The notes beneath the pieces were generated by a model. That model made no database searches. It was not told the origin of the DNA and was given only the letters and a program-made list of their open reading frames with translations. Positions 24,769 through 32,696 of a DNA stretch of 64,000 bases are shown in pieces. How positions within the stretch are numbered: the first letter of the stretch is position 1; every line of letters starts with the position of its first letter. A program made the translations under genes and the position numbers. This DNA is from Sporosarcina sp. D27 (lineage in GTDB: Bacteria > Bacillota > Bacilli > Bacillales_A > Planococcaceae): NCBI RefSeq assembly GCF_000586555.1, contig NZ_AZUC01000058.1, positions 1 to 64,000 of the forward strand, written 5' to 3'.

Positions 24769-25758
24769 TTAGTTCATCGTCGATTGTTTGGCGCGGAGTG
24801 TAACGGGAAAGACTTGATCGGTCATGATGTCGTTTTCTTTTCTGATCAACCCAATCAAGGCATCCATGGCGGTTTTGCCTAGTTCGAAAATAGGTTGTGC
24901 AATTGTTGAAAGCTCTGGATTCAACATCTCCAGGCCGATTCCGTCAAATCCAATCACTTTCACGTCTTGAGGTACCTTATGATTAGTTTCCTGCAACGCT
25001 TTCAGCGCCCCAGCAGCCATTAAATCATTACTGGCAAATACCCCATCTAAATCGGGATGCAGCGCAAGTAGGTCCATCATGGCAGTGTAGCCGCCTTTTA
25101 CCGTGAAATCGCTATAGCCGATTAAACTTGGCATAAACCAATTCGTCCCTCTACAAGCACGCTCAAAGCCAGCGGTCCGATCACGTGAAGAAGTGATTGA
25201 TAATGGACCACAAATGTGGGCTATTTTTGAGCATCCTTGTTCCAATAAATGCTGGACTGCCAGTTCGCCACCTTGTCGATTTTCAACGGTGAGCGAGACG
25301 ATGGAATCACTGGAGAATACGTTATCCATGAGGACTACAGGGATGGATTGTTTCTGCAAACCTGTTAAGTGTTCGGGCTTAATCGTATAGGAAGAAATGA
25401 TGATCCCATCAACTTGCTTCTGGATGAGGGTATCGATGTACTTTTGTTCTTTCGCAGAATCGTTATCCGTATTGCATAACATGACGGTGTAACCATATTC
25501 GTTTGCAGCATCTTCAATTGAACGGGCAAGCTCCGGGAAAAAAGGATTTAGAATATCAGGAACCATCAATCCAATCGTAGCGGTTTTCATGCCTGCAAGA
25601 CTTCTCGCGATATTATTCGGACGGTAGTTAAGCTTTTCAATAACTTCAGCGATAGTCTCTGCTGCTTCCTTGCTGACATAGCCATTCTTGTTTAAATAGC
25701 GAGAAACGGTTGCTACAGAAACACCTGCTAACTTGCTGACATCTTTAATTGTGGCCAT
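24769..25758 (-). CDS. LacI-family regulator of the nucleoside/ribose regulon
   Basis: 329 aa. The N-terminal LacI HTH is complete (MATIKDVSKLAGVSVATVSRYL, hinge YRPNNIARSLAG); the C-terminal periplasmic-binding-like domain has GLMVPDILNPFFPELAR and DGVFASNDLMAAGALKAL. Ribose, a nucleoside or a phosphorylated ribose is the likely effector. ATG 25758 is the family-typical start with AGGAGAG upstream. An 18-bp palindrome lies 16 bp before it, matching sites before nupC and the rbsK operon, so it probably represses all three units, including itself. Confidence 0.9.
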   Translation of the reverse strand: MATIKDVSKLAGVSVATVSRYLNKNGYVSKEAAETIAEVIEKLNYRPNNIARSLAGMKTATIGLMVPDILNPFFPELARSIEDAANEYGYTVMLCNTDNDSAKEQKYIDTLIQKQVDGIIISSYTIKPEHLTGLQKQSIPVVLMDNVFSSDSIVSLTVENRQGGELAVQHLLEQGCSKIAHICGPLSITSSRDRTAGFERACRGTNWFMPSLIGYSDFTVKGGYTAMMDLLALHPDLDGVFASNDLMAAGALKALQETNHKVPQDVKVIGFDGIGLEMLNPELSTIAQPIFELGKTAMDALIGLIRKENDIMTDQVFPVTLRAKQSTMN

Positions 25759-25773
25759 CTGATTCTCTCCTAT

Positions 25774-25791
25774 TATGTGAACGTTTACATA
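25774..25791 (-). promoter_or_regulatory. LacI-type operator before lacI
   Basis: TATGTGAACGTTTACATA, near-perfect palindrome centred on CG and alignable with the operators at 20274 and 25883 (shared pattern TNTGNNANCGNTNACANA). Confidence 0.65.
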
Positions 25792-25851
25792 AATATACCA
25801 ATAATTGCGAGTCAGTTCAAGATGCTTTAAATAGTATGTCACAATTTGTTA

Positions 25852-25900
25852 TTGACGCTCCTAATGAACCTGTGGTAAATTATATGAAACCGATTACACA
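25852..25900 (+). promoter_or_regulatory. nupC promoter with LacI-type operator
   Basis: TTGACG (25852-25857), then GTAAAT (25875-25880) at 17 bp. The operator TATGAAACCGATTACACA (25883-25900) begins just after the -10, over the expected start site. Confidence 0.65.
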
Positions 25901-25934
25901 TCATAAAACAATCCATTTACAAGAGGAGAACCTA

Positions 25935-27164
25935 ATGAACATCCTAACTGGCTTACTCGGATGCCTCGTCATCCTATTCGTCGCTTTTTTGCTCTCAGAC
26001 AACAAACGCAAAATCAATTACCGCGTCGTCGGAATTGGTGTTGCCATGCAAATCTTCTTTGGTTATATCGTTCTGAAATCTTCCGGAGGACGGGCAGTTA
26101 TTGAAAAGTTTTCTGCCGGTATCCAAAATGTCATCCATTATGGAAATGAAGGACTCGCTTTCGTTTTCGGAAGTCTTGCGGATTCATCAGCTCCTACAGG
26201 TTTCATCTTCGGGATCCGGGTTGCAGCGATGGCGATTTTCGTCACTGCGCTGATTTCTCTTTTGTACCATTTTGGCATCATGCAATTCTTCGTCCGAATT
26301 GTCGGTGGAGGATTGGCGAAAATTCTAGGAACAAGTAAGCCGGAATCACTTACTGCAGCCTCTAATATCTTCTTGGGACTTCAAGAAGCTCCGGTTATTA
26401 TTAAGCCGTACATTAAAACACTAACACGTTCAGAATTGTTCGCAGTTATGGTTGGTGGACTAGCTTCGGTTGCGGGAGGAACGATGCTTGCATACGCAGC
26501 ACTCGGAATCCCGATTAACTACTTACTATCCGCAAGTTTCATGGCAGCTCCAGCAGGACTCGTGTTCGCGAAAATTTTAATCCCTGAAACGGAAGTTCCT
26601 AAGAACGTAGTTGACGACGAGCCGAAAGAATTGATTGGCGAAGGCGGAGTGAAGCCGGGCGCAATCGACGCAGTCACTAAAGGTGCAGCTGAAGGTTTGA
26701 AAATGGCGGGACTTATTATCGCTATGCTCATCGCGTTCATCTCACTTCTTGCGATGGCTAACGGAATTCTTGGAGGCATCGGTGGCTGGTTCGGATATCC
26801 GAACATTTCACTTCAGCAAATCTTCGGTTACATCTTCTCACCACTTGCGTTCGCAATGGGTGTTCCTTGGTCAGAAGCGTTGACTGCAGGTAACTTGCTA
26901 GGTCAAAAAGTAATCTTGAACGAGATGGTTGCGTTCACATCATTCCAACCAATGATTGAAGCGTTGTCGGATAAAACCGTCGCAATCCTTACATTCTCCC
27001 TATGTGGATTCGCTAACATCGGTTCTCTCGGGATTCTAATTGCAAGCATGACAGCATTTGCTGAAAACCAACGTGCAGTTGTTGCGAAACTCGGCTTCAA
27101 AGCAGTTATCGCAGGAACTCTAGCGAACCTTATGAGTGGTACAATCGCTGGTATGTTTATGTAA
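25935..27164 (+). CDS. nupC: NupC-type concentrative nucleoside transporter
   Basis: 409-aa CNT-family symporter importing nucleosides with protons or sodium. Characteristic segments: FGYIVLKSSGGRAVIEKFSAG near residue 45, FGSLADSSAPTGFIFGIRV, SNIFLGLQEAPVIIKPYI near residue 160, and SVAGGTMLAYAALGIP near residue 190. The size is normal. ATG 25935 follows AAGAGGAG; codons upstream in the same frame precede the promoter and are rejected. The LacI-type operator on its promoter links it to rbsK and the nucleoside hydrolase: import, cleavage, ribose phosphorylation. Confidence 0.92.
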   Translation: MNILTGLLGCLVILFVAFLLSDNKRKINYRVVGIGVAMQIFFGYIVLKSSGGRAVIEKFSAGIQNVIHYGNEGLAFVFGSLADSSAPTGFIFGIRVAAMAIFVTALISLLYHFGIMQFFVRIVGGGLAKILGTSKPESLTAASNIFLGLQEAPVIIKPYIKTLTRSELFAVMVGGLASVAGGTMLAYAALGIPINYLLSASFMAAPAGLVFAKILIPETEVPKNVVDDEPKELIGEGGVKPGAIDAVTKGAAEGLKMAGLIIAMLIAFISLLAMANGILGGIGGWFGYPNISLQQIFGYIFSPLAFAMGVPWSEALTAGNLLGQKVILNEMVAFTSFQPMIEALSDKTVAILTFSLCGFANIGSLGILIASMTAFAENQRAVVAKLGFKAVIAGTLANLMSGTIAGMFM

Positions 27165-27175
27165 ATGAATTATAA

Positions 27176-27206
27176 AAAAGCACTCGCAGCCGCGAGTGCT
27201 TTTTTT
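27176..27206 (+). terminator. Terminator of nupC
   Basis: GCACTCGC/GCGAGTGC 8-bp stem with AGCC loop, flanked by A and T tracts (27200-27206). Confidence 0.9.
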
Positions 27207-27760
27207 GTGTTGAATTGTGTCCCATTATCGAGAAACTCCGCTAAGTGTCGGAGAAATGTCCGCGGGTGACCGAGAAACCTAGCTGAGTGAAGGAGAAGCC
27301 TTGCGTACCGTCGGACACTGATCAAGATGTGTCGGACAATGCTGGAGCCGCTTCTTTCAGCGAGATAGCCCTCCCTAAACAAGCGAAGCGCACCCAATTA
27401 GTCCCTTAAAGCAGTTGAATTGTGTCCCGTTATCGAGAAACTCCGCTAAGTGTCGGAGAAATGTCCGCGGGTGACCGAGAAACCTACTTGAGTGAAGGAG
27501 AAGACTCGTGTAGCGTCGGACAATGATCAAGATGTGTCGGACAACGCTGGAGTCGCTTCTTTCAGTGAGATAGCCCTCCCAAAACAAGCGAAGCGCACCC
27601 AATTATCCCTTAAAGTAATTGAATTGTGTCCCGTTATCGAGAAACTCCGCTAAGTGTCGGAGAAATGTCCGCGGGTGACCGAGAAACCTACCTGAGTGAA
27701 GGAGAAGACTCGTGTAGCGTCGGACAATCATCAAGATGTGTCGGACAACGCTGGTGCCTC
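27207..27760 (-). repeat. Dispersed repeat cluster, three class-b units
   Basis: Modules start at 27209, 27414 and 27618 (period 204-205 bp), each followed on the plus strand by 21-bp units with cores like AGTGTCGGAGAAATG and GTGACCGAGAAAC. The first module abuts the nupC terminator directly. Within this cluster the copies are much more alike than to the other clusters. No gene is supported. Confidence 0.85.
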
Positions 27761-27809
27761 TTCACCCAGTAAAATATCCAGAACCACAGATAAATAAATT
27801 ATCAACCTA

Positions 27810-27844
27810 TTGACACTCGGAACTAATAGTGTAATAATACACTA
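27810..27844 (+). promoter_or_regulatory. SigA promoter with overlapping palindrome
   Basis: TTGACA (27810-27815), 16 bp, TAATAA (27832-27837). The -10 is inside TAGTGTAATAATACACTA (27827-27844), 7-bp inverted arms around ATAA, a likely repressor site. The regulator is unknown. Confidence 0.6.
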
Positions 27845-27918
27845 AATGAATCATTTTAAGTGTCGGAGGCATACAAGTAATGCAATCGAACCGTTAACCG
27901 ACAAAATGATTCAGTTTA
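27843..27918 (+). ncRNA. Strongly structured 5' leader of the 28-31 kb membrane-protein cluster
   Basis: Arms TGAATCATTT (27847-27856) and AAATGATTCA (27904-27913) pair over 10 bp; inside them TGTCGG (27861-27866) pairs with CCGACA (27898-27903), and outside TAAA pairs with TTTA after one bulge, about 20 bp in all. The apical region holds a further GCAT/ATGC hairpin. It lies between a good promoter and the first gene. No T run follows it, so a terminator is unlikely. It matches no riboswitch I recognise. Confidence 0.5.
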
Positions 27919-27988
27919 AGGCTATGAGACCTGAGTAAAGATAGAATACGCTCGGAAGCAATAGAAATGAACAGGAGGAGTGAAACTT

Positions 27989-28753
27989 ATGAAACGTTGG
28001 ATAATCGCATTGATGGGCAGTTACTGGGTTGCAATCGGACTAAATTTCATGACATCGAGAAAATATTTGGAAATGGAATTGACACTTATGCAAGCTGTTC
28101 CCTCGCTACTGTTTGTCGCTATACTTCTACTAGTTGCTAGCCGCTCACGATTATCCAATAAGGCGTTAACATGGATTTTCTGTATCGGCGTTATTGCCAC
28201 CGTTATGTATTTGGGGAGCAATTATTTCTACCCGATTTTCATGGAGTCATCTATATTGACTGCGTTGTTTCAAGTCCAAATTCCGTTGTACTATCTATTC
28301 GTGACGCCAGTGGATGGATTGAACTTCTTCCTGCATGTAAGGCCGGATTTATTCCCGATAGTGCCAATCGTCATTTATAGTCTGGTGTTCATCCTCATAA
28401 AATTCAAAAAAACAACGGGCGATATCTATGATGTCGATAACAAGCTCTTTATGAAATTGGTTCTATTTTCCATATTATTTGTTTTCCTTGGTTTCACGAT
28501 TGTTTATGGCTACATGTTCTTATACTTAAGTAGTCTAGCTCAATTTATCCCCATCCTGATAGCAGTAGTGGTGTTTATCTACAGTGGACTTGTGTTGTAT
28601 CACTTCCATCTATTAAATACGAAGCGTCGTGTGCGCATATTCGTGATGTTTCTAATCTGCGTCTCAATCGCAGTGTCGATCTGGCCGATTCAAGTAGCCT
28701 ACTCAGAACAAGAAGTCCACGTTAACTCACAATCAGATATTGGTCAACATTGA
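27989..28753 (+). CDS. Polytopic membrane protein, unrecognised
   Basis: 254 aa with about seven hydrophobic segments and a short extracytoplasmic or cytosolic tail. I do not recognise the family. Its last 80 residues (IPILIAVVVFIYSG..., LLNTKRRVRIFVMFLICVS) align with residues 30-85 of the PstS-like protein at 29343 (IPLIIVFPTVLYLA..., FFNTRKRIFTFIGIASIAL), up to the point where that protein's binding domain begins; here the protein simply ends. It therefore looks like a paralogue of the membrane part without the binding domain. ATG 27989 is used, 10 nt after AGGAGG; GTG 27980 is too close to it. Confidence 0.7.
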   Translation: MKRWIIALMGSYWVAIGLNFMTSRKYLEMELTLMQAVPSLLFVAILLLVASRSRLSNKALTWIFCIGVIATVMYLGSNYFYPIFMESSILTALFQVQIPLYYLFVTPVDGLNFFLHVRPDLFPIVPIVIYSLVFILIKFKKTTGDIYDVDNKLFMKLVLFSILFVFLGFTIVYGYMFLYLSSLAQFIPILIAVVVFIYSGLVLYHFHLLNTKRRVRIFVMFLICVSIAVSIWPIQVAYSEQEVHVNSQSDIGQH

Positions 28754-28867
28754 CTGAATTTTACTCAACGATAGATAGGCACTCTCACTTATAGCAGTGG
28801 ATTGTTCAGTTGATATTCAGTGAATTGGAGACTAACTGAACGAAGTGAAAATAGAGGAAGAGTGTTC

Positions 28868-29257
28868 ATGAAAACTAAATTAGCAGTAGCAGTCATGATA
28901 ATTTTAGCAACATATTTAGGTGTTTATGGTCAGAAATATGCTTATTACTTAAATGATCATTTCTTCGATATAGGCCCTCTCATTTATTTAACGGTTCAAA
29001 CAGTCATCAGTATCGCGTTGTATATCCTGTCATGGATGGTAGCTTATCAAAATGGTTATGGAGCGGGAACGGATTTCTGGTTGGATTTCTCTACTTTTCT
29101 CAGTTCTAGTCGTAATGGGAGGAGCCGTTTCGCTATGGTCCATCCTCGTAACAACATTGTGGTGGGGGTAAAAAAGACGTTGAGAAATATGGAATTTGTC
29201 TTGATATTCTTGATGCTTCCAATCATTATTTTTGCTGCGTCTATTTCCGGTTTCTAA
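28868..29257 (+). CDS. Small membrane protein with a frame-shifted segment
   Basis: 129 aa in the annotated frame. Membrane segments lie near residues 5-20 and 37-58, and a last one at the C-terminus (MEFVLIFLMLPIIIFAAS). Between about 29060 and 29168 the annotated frame becomes polar (SSSRNGRSRFAMVHPRNN), whereas the +1 frame reads a clean membrane helix (SVLVVMGGAVSLWSILV, ending WWG-stop). Two compensating single-base indels, for instance near the TTTT at 29095 and in the GGGGG at 29164, would explain this. It may be a mutated gene, a sequencing artefact, or a real change. The function is unknown; it lies in the cluster with the PstS-like protein. Confidence 0.55.
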   Translation: MKTKLAVAVMIILATYLGVYGQKYAYYLNDHFFDIGPLIYLTVQTVISIALYILSWMVAYQNGYGAGTDFWLDFSTFLSSSRNGRSRFAMVHPRNNIVVGVKKTLRNMEFVLIFLMLPIIIFAASISGF

Positions 29258-29342
29258 TCCATTTATAGATAGTTAGTCATGCGCCTGTAACTTAAGTAGT
29301 GTAACAAACAATATATTGTTCAATTGATAGGAGAGGTTTTCA

Positions 29343-30497
29343 GTGGCAGCTTTAATATCAGCTTTGCTACTCGTTGTACTCGTAATTCTAACTTTAATTG
29401 CCTTCATCATTGCGATGTTGAATGGAACGGCTTATCCCATACCTTTAATTATTGTATTCCCGACAGTTTTATATTTGGCTGTCTCCTTATCCTTATTCAG
29501 ATTCTTCAATACGCGAAAGAGGATCTTCACCTTCATCGGCATTGCTAGTATTGCACTGGTGATTTCCGGGTACGTGCCACTTCGGGAAGCATACACTGAA
29601 AGCATTCCGACGGTGAACGAAGAAGTAAATCAAACGTTTTACCAGCCATTTAGAGAGGATTCTAAACTTGCTCAACTTGAAACACCTGCATCGTTGAAAC
29701 TTCAGGAGAAGTTGCCGAAACTGGATGGCGAGACTTGGCTATATCCCATGTATGCAGCTTTTGTCGAAGCTGTTTATCCTGAAGGGGACTATCCTTCGTA
29801 TATGAAAGATGGTCTCGTAATGGGGGATGGTGGAGGCTATGCGTTTACGCATTTGATCGAGGGGAAGGCGGATATGATTTTTACTACTGCACCTATGAAG
29901 TGGCATTATAAAAAAGCGAAAGAAGCAGGGCTTGAACTGACAGTGACGCCTATTGGCAAAGAAGCGTTCGTATTTTTTGTGAATGAGAAAAACCCGGTGC
30001 AGAACATGACAACTCAGCAAATCCGAGAAATCTATGCAGGGACTACCGAAAACTGGGATGAAGTAGGTGGAAAGGATATGCCCATCATCGCATATCAGCG
30101 GAAAACCAGCAGTAGGGGTCAGAAGGCGTTAGAACAATTTATGGAAGGCGCGTCTCTGATGAAGCCCGTGACAGAGGATGGGTTTGAAGATGGGTACGGC
30201 AACGTTCAGCAGCTTGCTGAGTACCGAAATTATGAAAATGCAATTGGATTTTCACATCGATTCACAACGTTAGAATTAGTGGGAAAGCATAAAATAAAGC
30301 TGCTGAATATAGATGGTGTGGCCCCGACAAACGACTCGATCCGCTCAGGTGAATATCCGCTAGTACGTGAGTTTTATGTCGTTACAGCTGGTACGGACAA
30401 TCCAAATGTACAGCAATTCATAGACTGGATTGTATCAGAAGAAGGACAACAGTTAATAGAAAAATCCGGCTATGTTCCGCTACGAAATGGGAACTAA
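29343..30497 (+). CDS. Membrane-tethered PstS-like substrate-binding protein
   Basis: 384 aa. Residues 1-80 form three hydrophobic segments, then a periplasmic-binding-like domain of the PstS/phosphate type (about 110-380): GDGGGYAFTHLIEGKADMIF, the LTVTPIGKEAFVFFVNEKNPV strand, IREIYAGTTENWDEVGG, YQRKTSSRGQKALEQFM and the C-terminal FIDWIVSEEGQQLIEKSGYVP. In PstS the loop with SSRGQ binds the anion. There is no signal peptide or lipobox, so it is held by its helices. No pst permease genes follow, so it is probably a sensor or an accessory binding protein rather than an ABC importer part. GTG 29343 follows AGGAGAGG. Confidence 0.8.
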   Translation: MAALISALLLVVLVILTLIAFIIAMLNGTAYPIPLIIVFPTVLYLAVSLSLFRFFNTRKRIFTFIGIASIALVISGYVPLREAYTESIPTVNEEVNQTFYQPFREDSKLAQLETPASLKLQEKLPKLDGETWLYPMYAAFVEAVYPEGDYPSYMKDGLVMGDGGGYAFTHLIEGKADMIFTTAPMKWHYKKAKEAGLELTVTPIGKEAFVFFVNEKNPVQNMTTQQIREIYAGTTENWDEVGGKDMPIIAYQRKTSSRGQKALEQFMEGASLMKPVTEDGFEDGYGNVQQLAEYRNYENAIGFSHRFTTLELVGKHKIKLLNIDGVAPTNDSIRSGEYPLVREFYVVTAGTDNPNVQQFIDWIVSEEGQQLIEKSGYVPLRNGN

Positions 30498-30589
30498 GGA
30501 ACATAACTCGACAGCCTGCACAATGTCAATGTGCCTTTCGAACATCTTGAAAAACGATTATAAACTTGTCAAAAAGGAGTTGCTATTCG

Positions 30590-30985
30590 ATGAAAAAGTC
30601 AACTCTCATACTCTCCCTTCTATTATTTGCAAGCATCGTCACTATATTGTATTTGGCCGTCGACAGATACAATTATCGTTCTTACTCACCCAACCTGGAG
30701 GATCAAGTGATTTTAGGAGAAATGACCATGATGGTACTTGGTAACAAACAATATCAGGACATAGCATCCAAGGAAACTGTCTACGCTATCAAACAGGGAG
30801 TGAATCGTTTTAATGTAGGGGACCCGGCTTCCATGGCTAACTACGAAGTGAATGTGGTAACCAATAAGCAAACCTATATATTTACATGTGAAGATCGAGC
30901 ATGTACGGATGTTTCAAATGGCGGTTGGACATATTCCAGATACTTAGAGAATGGTCCGGTATTGCCGTTAGACTTAGATGAATGA
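30590..30985 (+). CDS. Small N-terminally anchored exported protein, unrecognised
   Basis: 131 aa with one N-terminal membrane segment (residues 4-21, LILSLLLFASIVTILYLAV) and no lipobox, then about 105 extracytoplasmic residues. The C-terminal half contains two cysteines (TCEDRACTDV) that may form a disulfide, and a GGWTYSRYLEN stretch. I do not recognise the fold. ATG 30590 follows AAGGAG by about 10 nt. It lies 92 bp behind the PstS-like gene in the same direction with no terminator between, so it is probably cotranscribed. Confidence 0.7.
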   Translation: MKKSTLILSLLLFASIVTILYLAVDRYNYRSYSPNLEDQVILGEMTMMVLGNKQYQDIASKETVYAIKQGVNRFNVGDPASMANYEVNVVTNKQTYIFTCEDRACTDVSNGGWTYSRYLENGPVLPLDLDE

Positions 30986-31089
30986 ATCGTGCATCATGGT
31001 GGGAAACGAAATTAGTATCTTGCTACGGCTGGACAAATAACAAGTGCTTTTACAATCGTCTCGTTACATACCGAACATTCAGCGATAAC

Positions 31090-31138
31090 AGACCGTCTTT
31101 CCTCTAGTAAGGAGAATGACGGTCTATTTCTATTTTAT
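31090..31138 (+). terminator. Terminator of the membrane-protein cluster
   Basis: AGACCGTC..TTCCTC / GAGAATGACGGTCT, about 13 bp with one mismatch, then ATTTCTATTTT. Confidence 0.75.
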
Positions 31139-31415
31139 AAGATTTCTCCCCTTATCAGGCTAAAATGAAATTTTAAAATTTTTAATCTTTTTGCAATGTC
31201 TTGCCACTTTTTTAAAGGGTTTGGCAATTGTCAGCATGCTATATTTGCCTTGGAAGGAGAAACCAATTCTCCACCAAAATTGGGATGCGCACCCCTGTGA
31301 AAAGTTCTTTCTGCGAGTAGGATTTGCTGGTTCATATGAATAATGAGGTTGCAAGCAAGCTATGTAGAGTACGGATCATATTGCAGGTGAAACCTGCGGT
31401 AAAGGAGTGATTTCA
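31139..31415 (+). other. Long leader region of the DUF1116 operon
   Basis: About 275 bp without a gene. Small hairpins are GGAGAA/TTCTCC (31257-31273) and GCAGGT/ACCTGC (31383-31397), the latter ending just before the AAAGGAG ribosome binding site at 31401. A TATATT at 31240-31245 has no -35 at good spacing. I could not match it to a known riboswitch. Confidence 0.35.
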
Positions 31416-32678
31416 ATGGATGAAACAATCGAACAAAGAAATCAGCTGGTTGTGGACAAAATTAGAGAAGGCGCACCTTTTCTAATTGATGTTGTACCCG
31501 CCAAAGAAAAAATAAAAGAGTTTAATGGTAGAAAACTATTGTTGCATGCAGGACCACCGATTGAATTTCAAGACATGACGGGTCCTATGCAAGGTGCCTG
31601 CATTGGAGCTTCTCTGTTCGAAGGCTGGGCAGAAACGGAAGCGGGAGCATTAGCGATTCTCCAAAATGGGGAAGTCGAGTTCATGCCTTGCCATCACGTG
31701 AATGCAGTCGGACCGATGGGGGGAATCACCTCAGGCAACATGCCGGTATTTGTTGTAGAAAATCGGTCAGAAGGCAATGAAGCCTACTGTACGATGAATG
31801 AAGGAATTGGAAATGTCCTGCGATTCGGAGCGTATTCAAAAGAGGTCATTGATCGCCTGGAGTGGATGCGGGATGTGTTGGGTCCAACGTTAGCAAAAGC
31901 GCTGCGTTCTATAGAAGGTGGCATGAACCTGAACGTATTGATCGCTAAAGCCATTACGATGGGTGACGAATTCCATATGCGGAATATGGCATCCACCCTT
32001 GTGTTCCTGAAGGAGATCAGTCCATATCTGATGGCTGTCCCAATGGATAAGGGCGATCGGAAAGATGTCATTCAATTCATCGCGGATGCTGAGCAGTTTT
32101 TCTTGAATATCGTAATGGCTTCTGGAAAATCAGTGCTCGATGGTGCCCGTAAAATCGAAGAAGGAACTATTGTTACGGCAATGTGCCGGAATGGAAAAGA
32201 GTTCGGCGTTCGAATTAGTGGTATGGGAGACCAATGGTTCACAGCGCCTGTTAATGTTCCTCAAGGGTTGTATTTCACTGGCTACAGTCAAGAAGATGCA
32301 AATGGTGATATTGGAGATAGCGCAATTATGGAAGCGTATGGACTTGGGGGCATGGCAATGGTAGCGTCACCAGGACTGGCACGCTTTGTCGGAGCTGGGG
32401 GCTATAAAGAAGCACGAGAAATCAGTGACGAAATGAGTCAAATCGTTACGAGTCATAACGCAAACTTCCCGATTCCGACATGGGACTTCCAAGGAACTTG
32501 TCTTGGTGTAGACGCAAGAAAGATTGTTGAAACTGGAATCGAACCTTTGATAAACACAGGTATTGCGCACAAAGAAGCGGGTCTTCCTCAAATTGGTGCA
32601 GGTCAGGCTCGTGCGCCACTCGCATGTTTTGAAAAAGCAATCGAAGCATATGCAGAAAAACTGAATGTCCATAGCTAA
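31416..32678 (+). CDS. DUF1116 protein (YlbE/YahG family)
   Basis: 420 aa. The whole protein matches the DUF1116 family, with LHAGPPIEFQDMTGPMQGA near residue 44, the CHHVNAVGPMGGITSGNMPV block near residue 94, and GVDARKIVETGIEPLINTGIAHK near the C-terminus. DUF1116 proteins are linked to purine/allantoin nitrogen catabolism in enterobacteria, where one is a subunit of an oxamate/carbamoyl-transferring complex with FdrA. No FdrA or other allantoin gene is in this window, so it may act alone with another substrate. ATG 31416 is chosen over GTG 31407, which overlaps the AAAGGAGTG site. An MFS gene follows after 18 bp. Confidence 0.85.
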   Translation: MDETIEQRNQLVVDKIREGAPFLIDVVPAKEKIKEFNGRKLLLHAGPPIEFQDMTGPMQGACIGASLFEGWAETEAGALAILQNGEVEFMPCHHVNAVGPMGGITSGNMPVFVVENRSEGNEAYCTMNEGIGNVLRFGAYSKEVIDRLEWMRDVLGPTLAKALRSIEGGMNLNVLIAKAITMGDEFHMRNMASTLVFLKEISPYLMAVPMDKGDRKDVIQFIADAEQFFLNIVMASGKSVLDGARKIEEGTIVTAMCRNGKEFGVRISGMGDQWFTAPVNVPQGLYFTGYSQEDANGDIGDSAIMEAYGLGGMAMVASPGLARFVGAGGYKEAREISDEMSQIVTSHNANFPIPTWDFQGTCLGVDARKIVETGIEPLINTGIAHKEAGLPQIGAGQARAPLACFEKAIEAYAEKLNVHS

Positions 32679-32696
32679 AAGAGGAGGTAGGTTAAA

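Noticed and set aside
31139-31415. Riboswitch before the DUF1116 gene
   Set aside because: Small hairpins only; I could not match purine, guanidine, PreQ1 or other known patterns, and no terminator is present.
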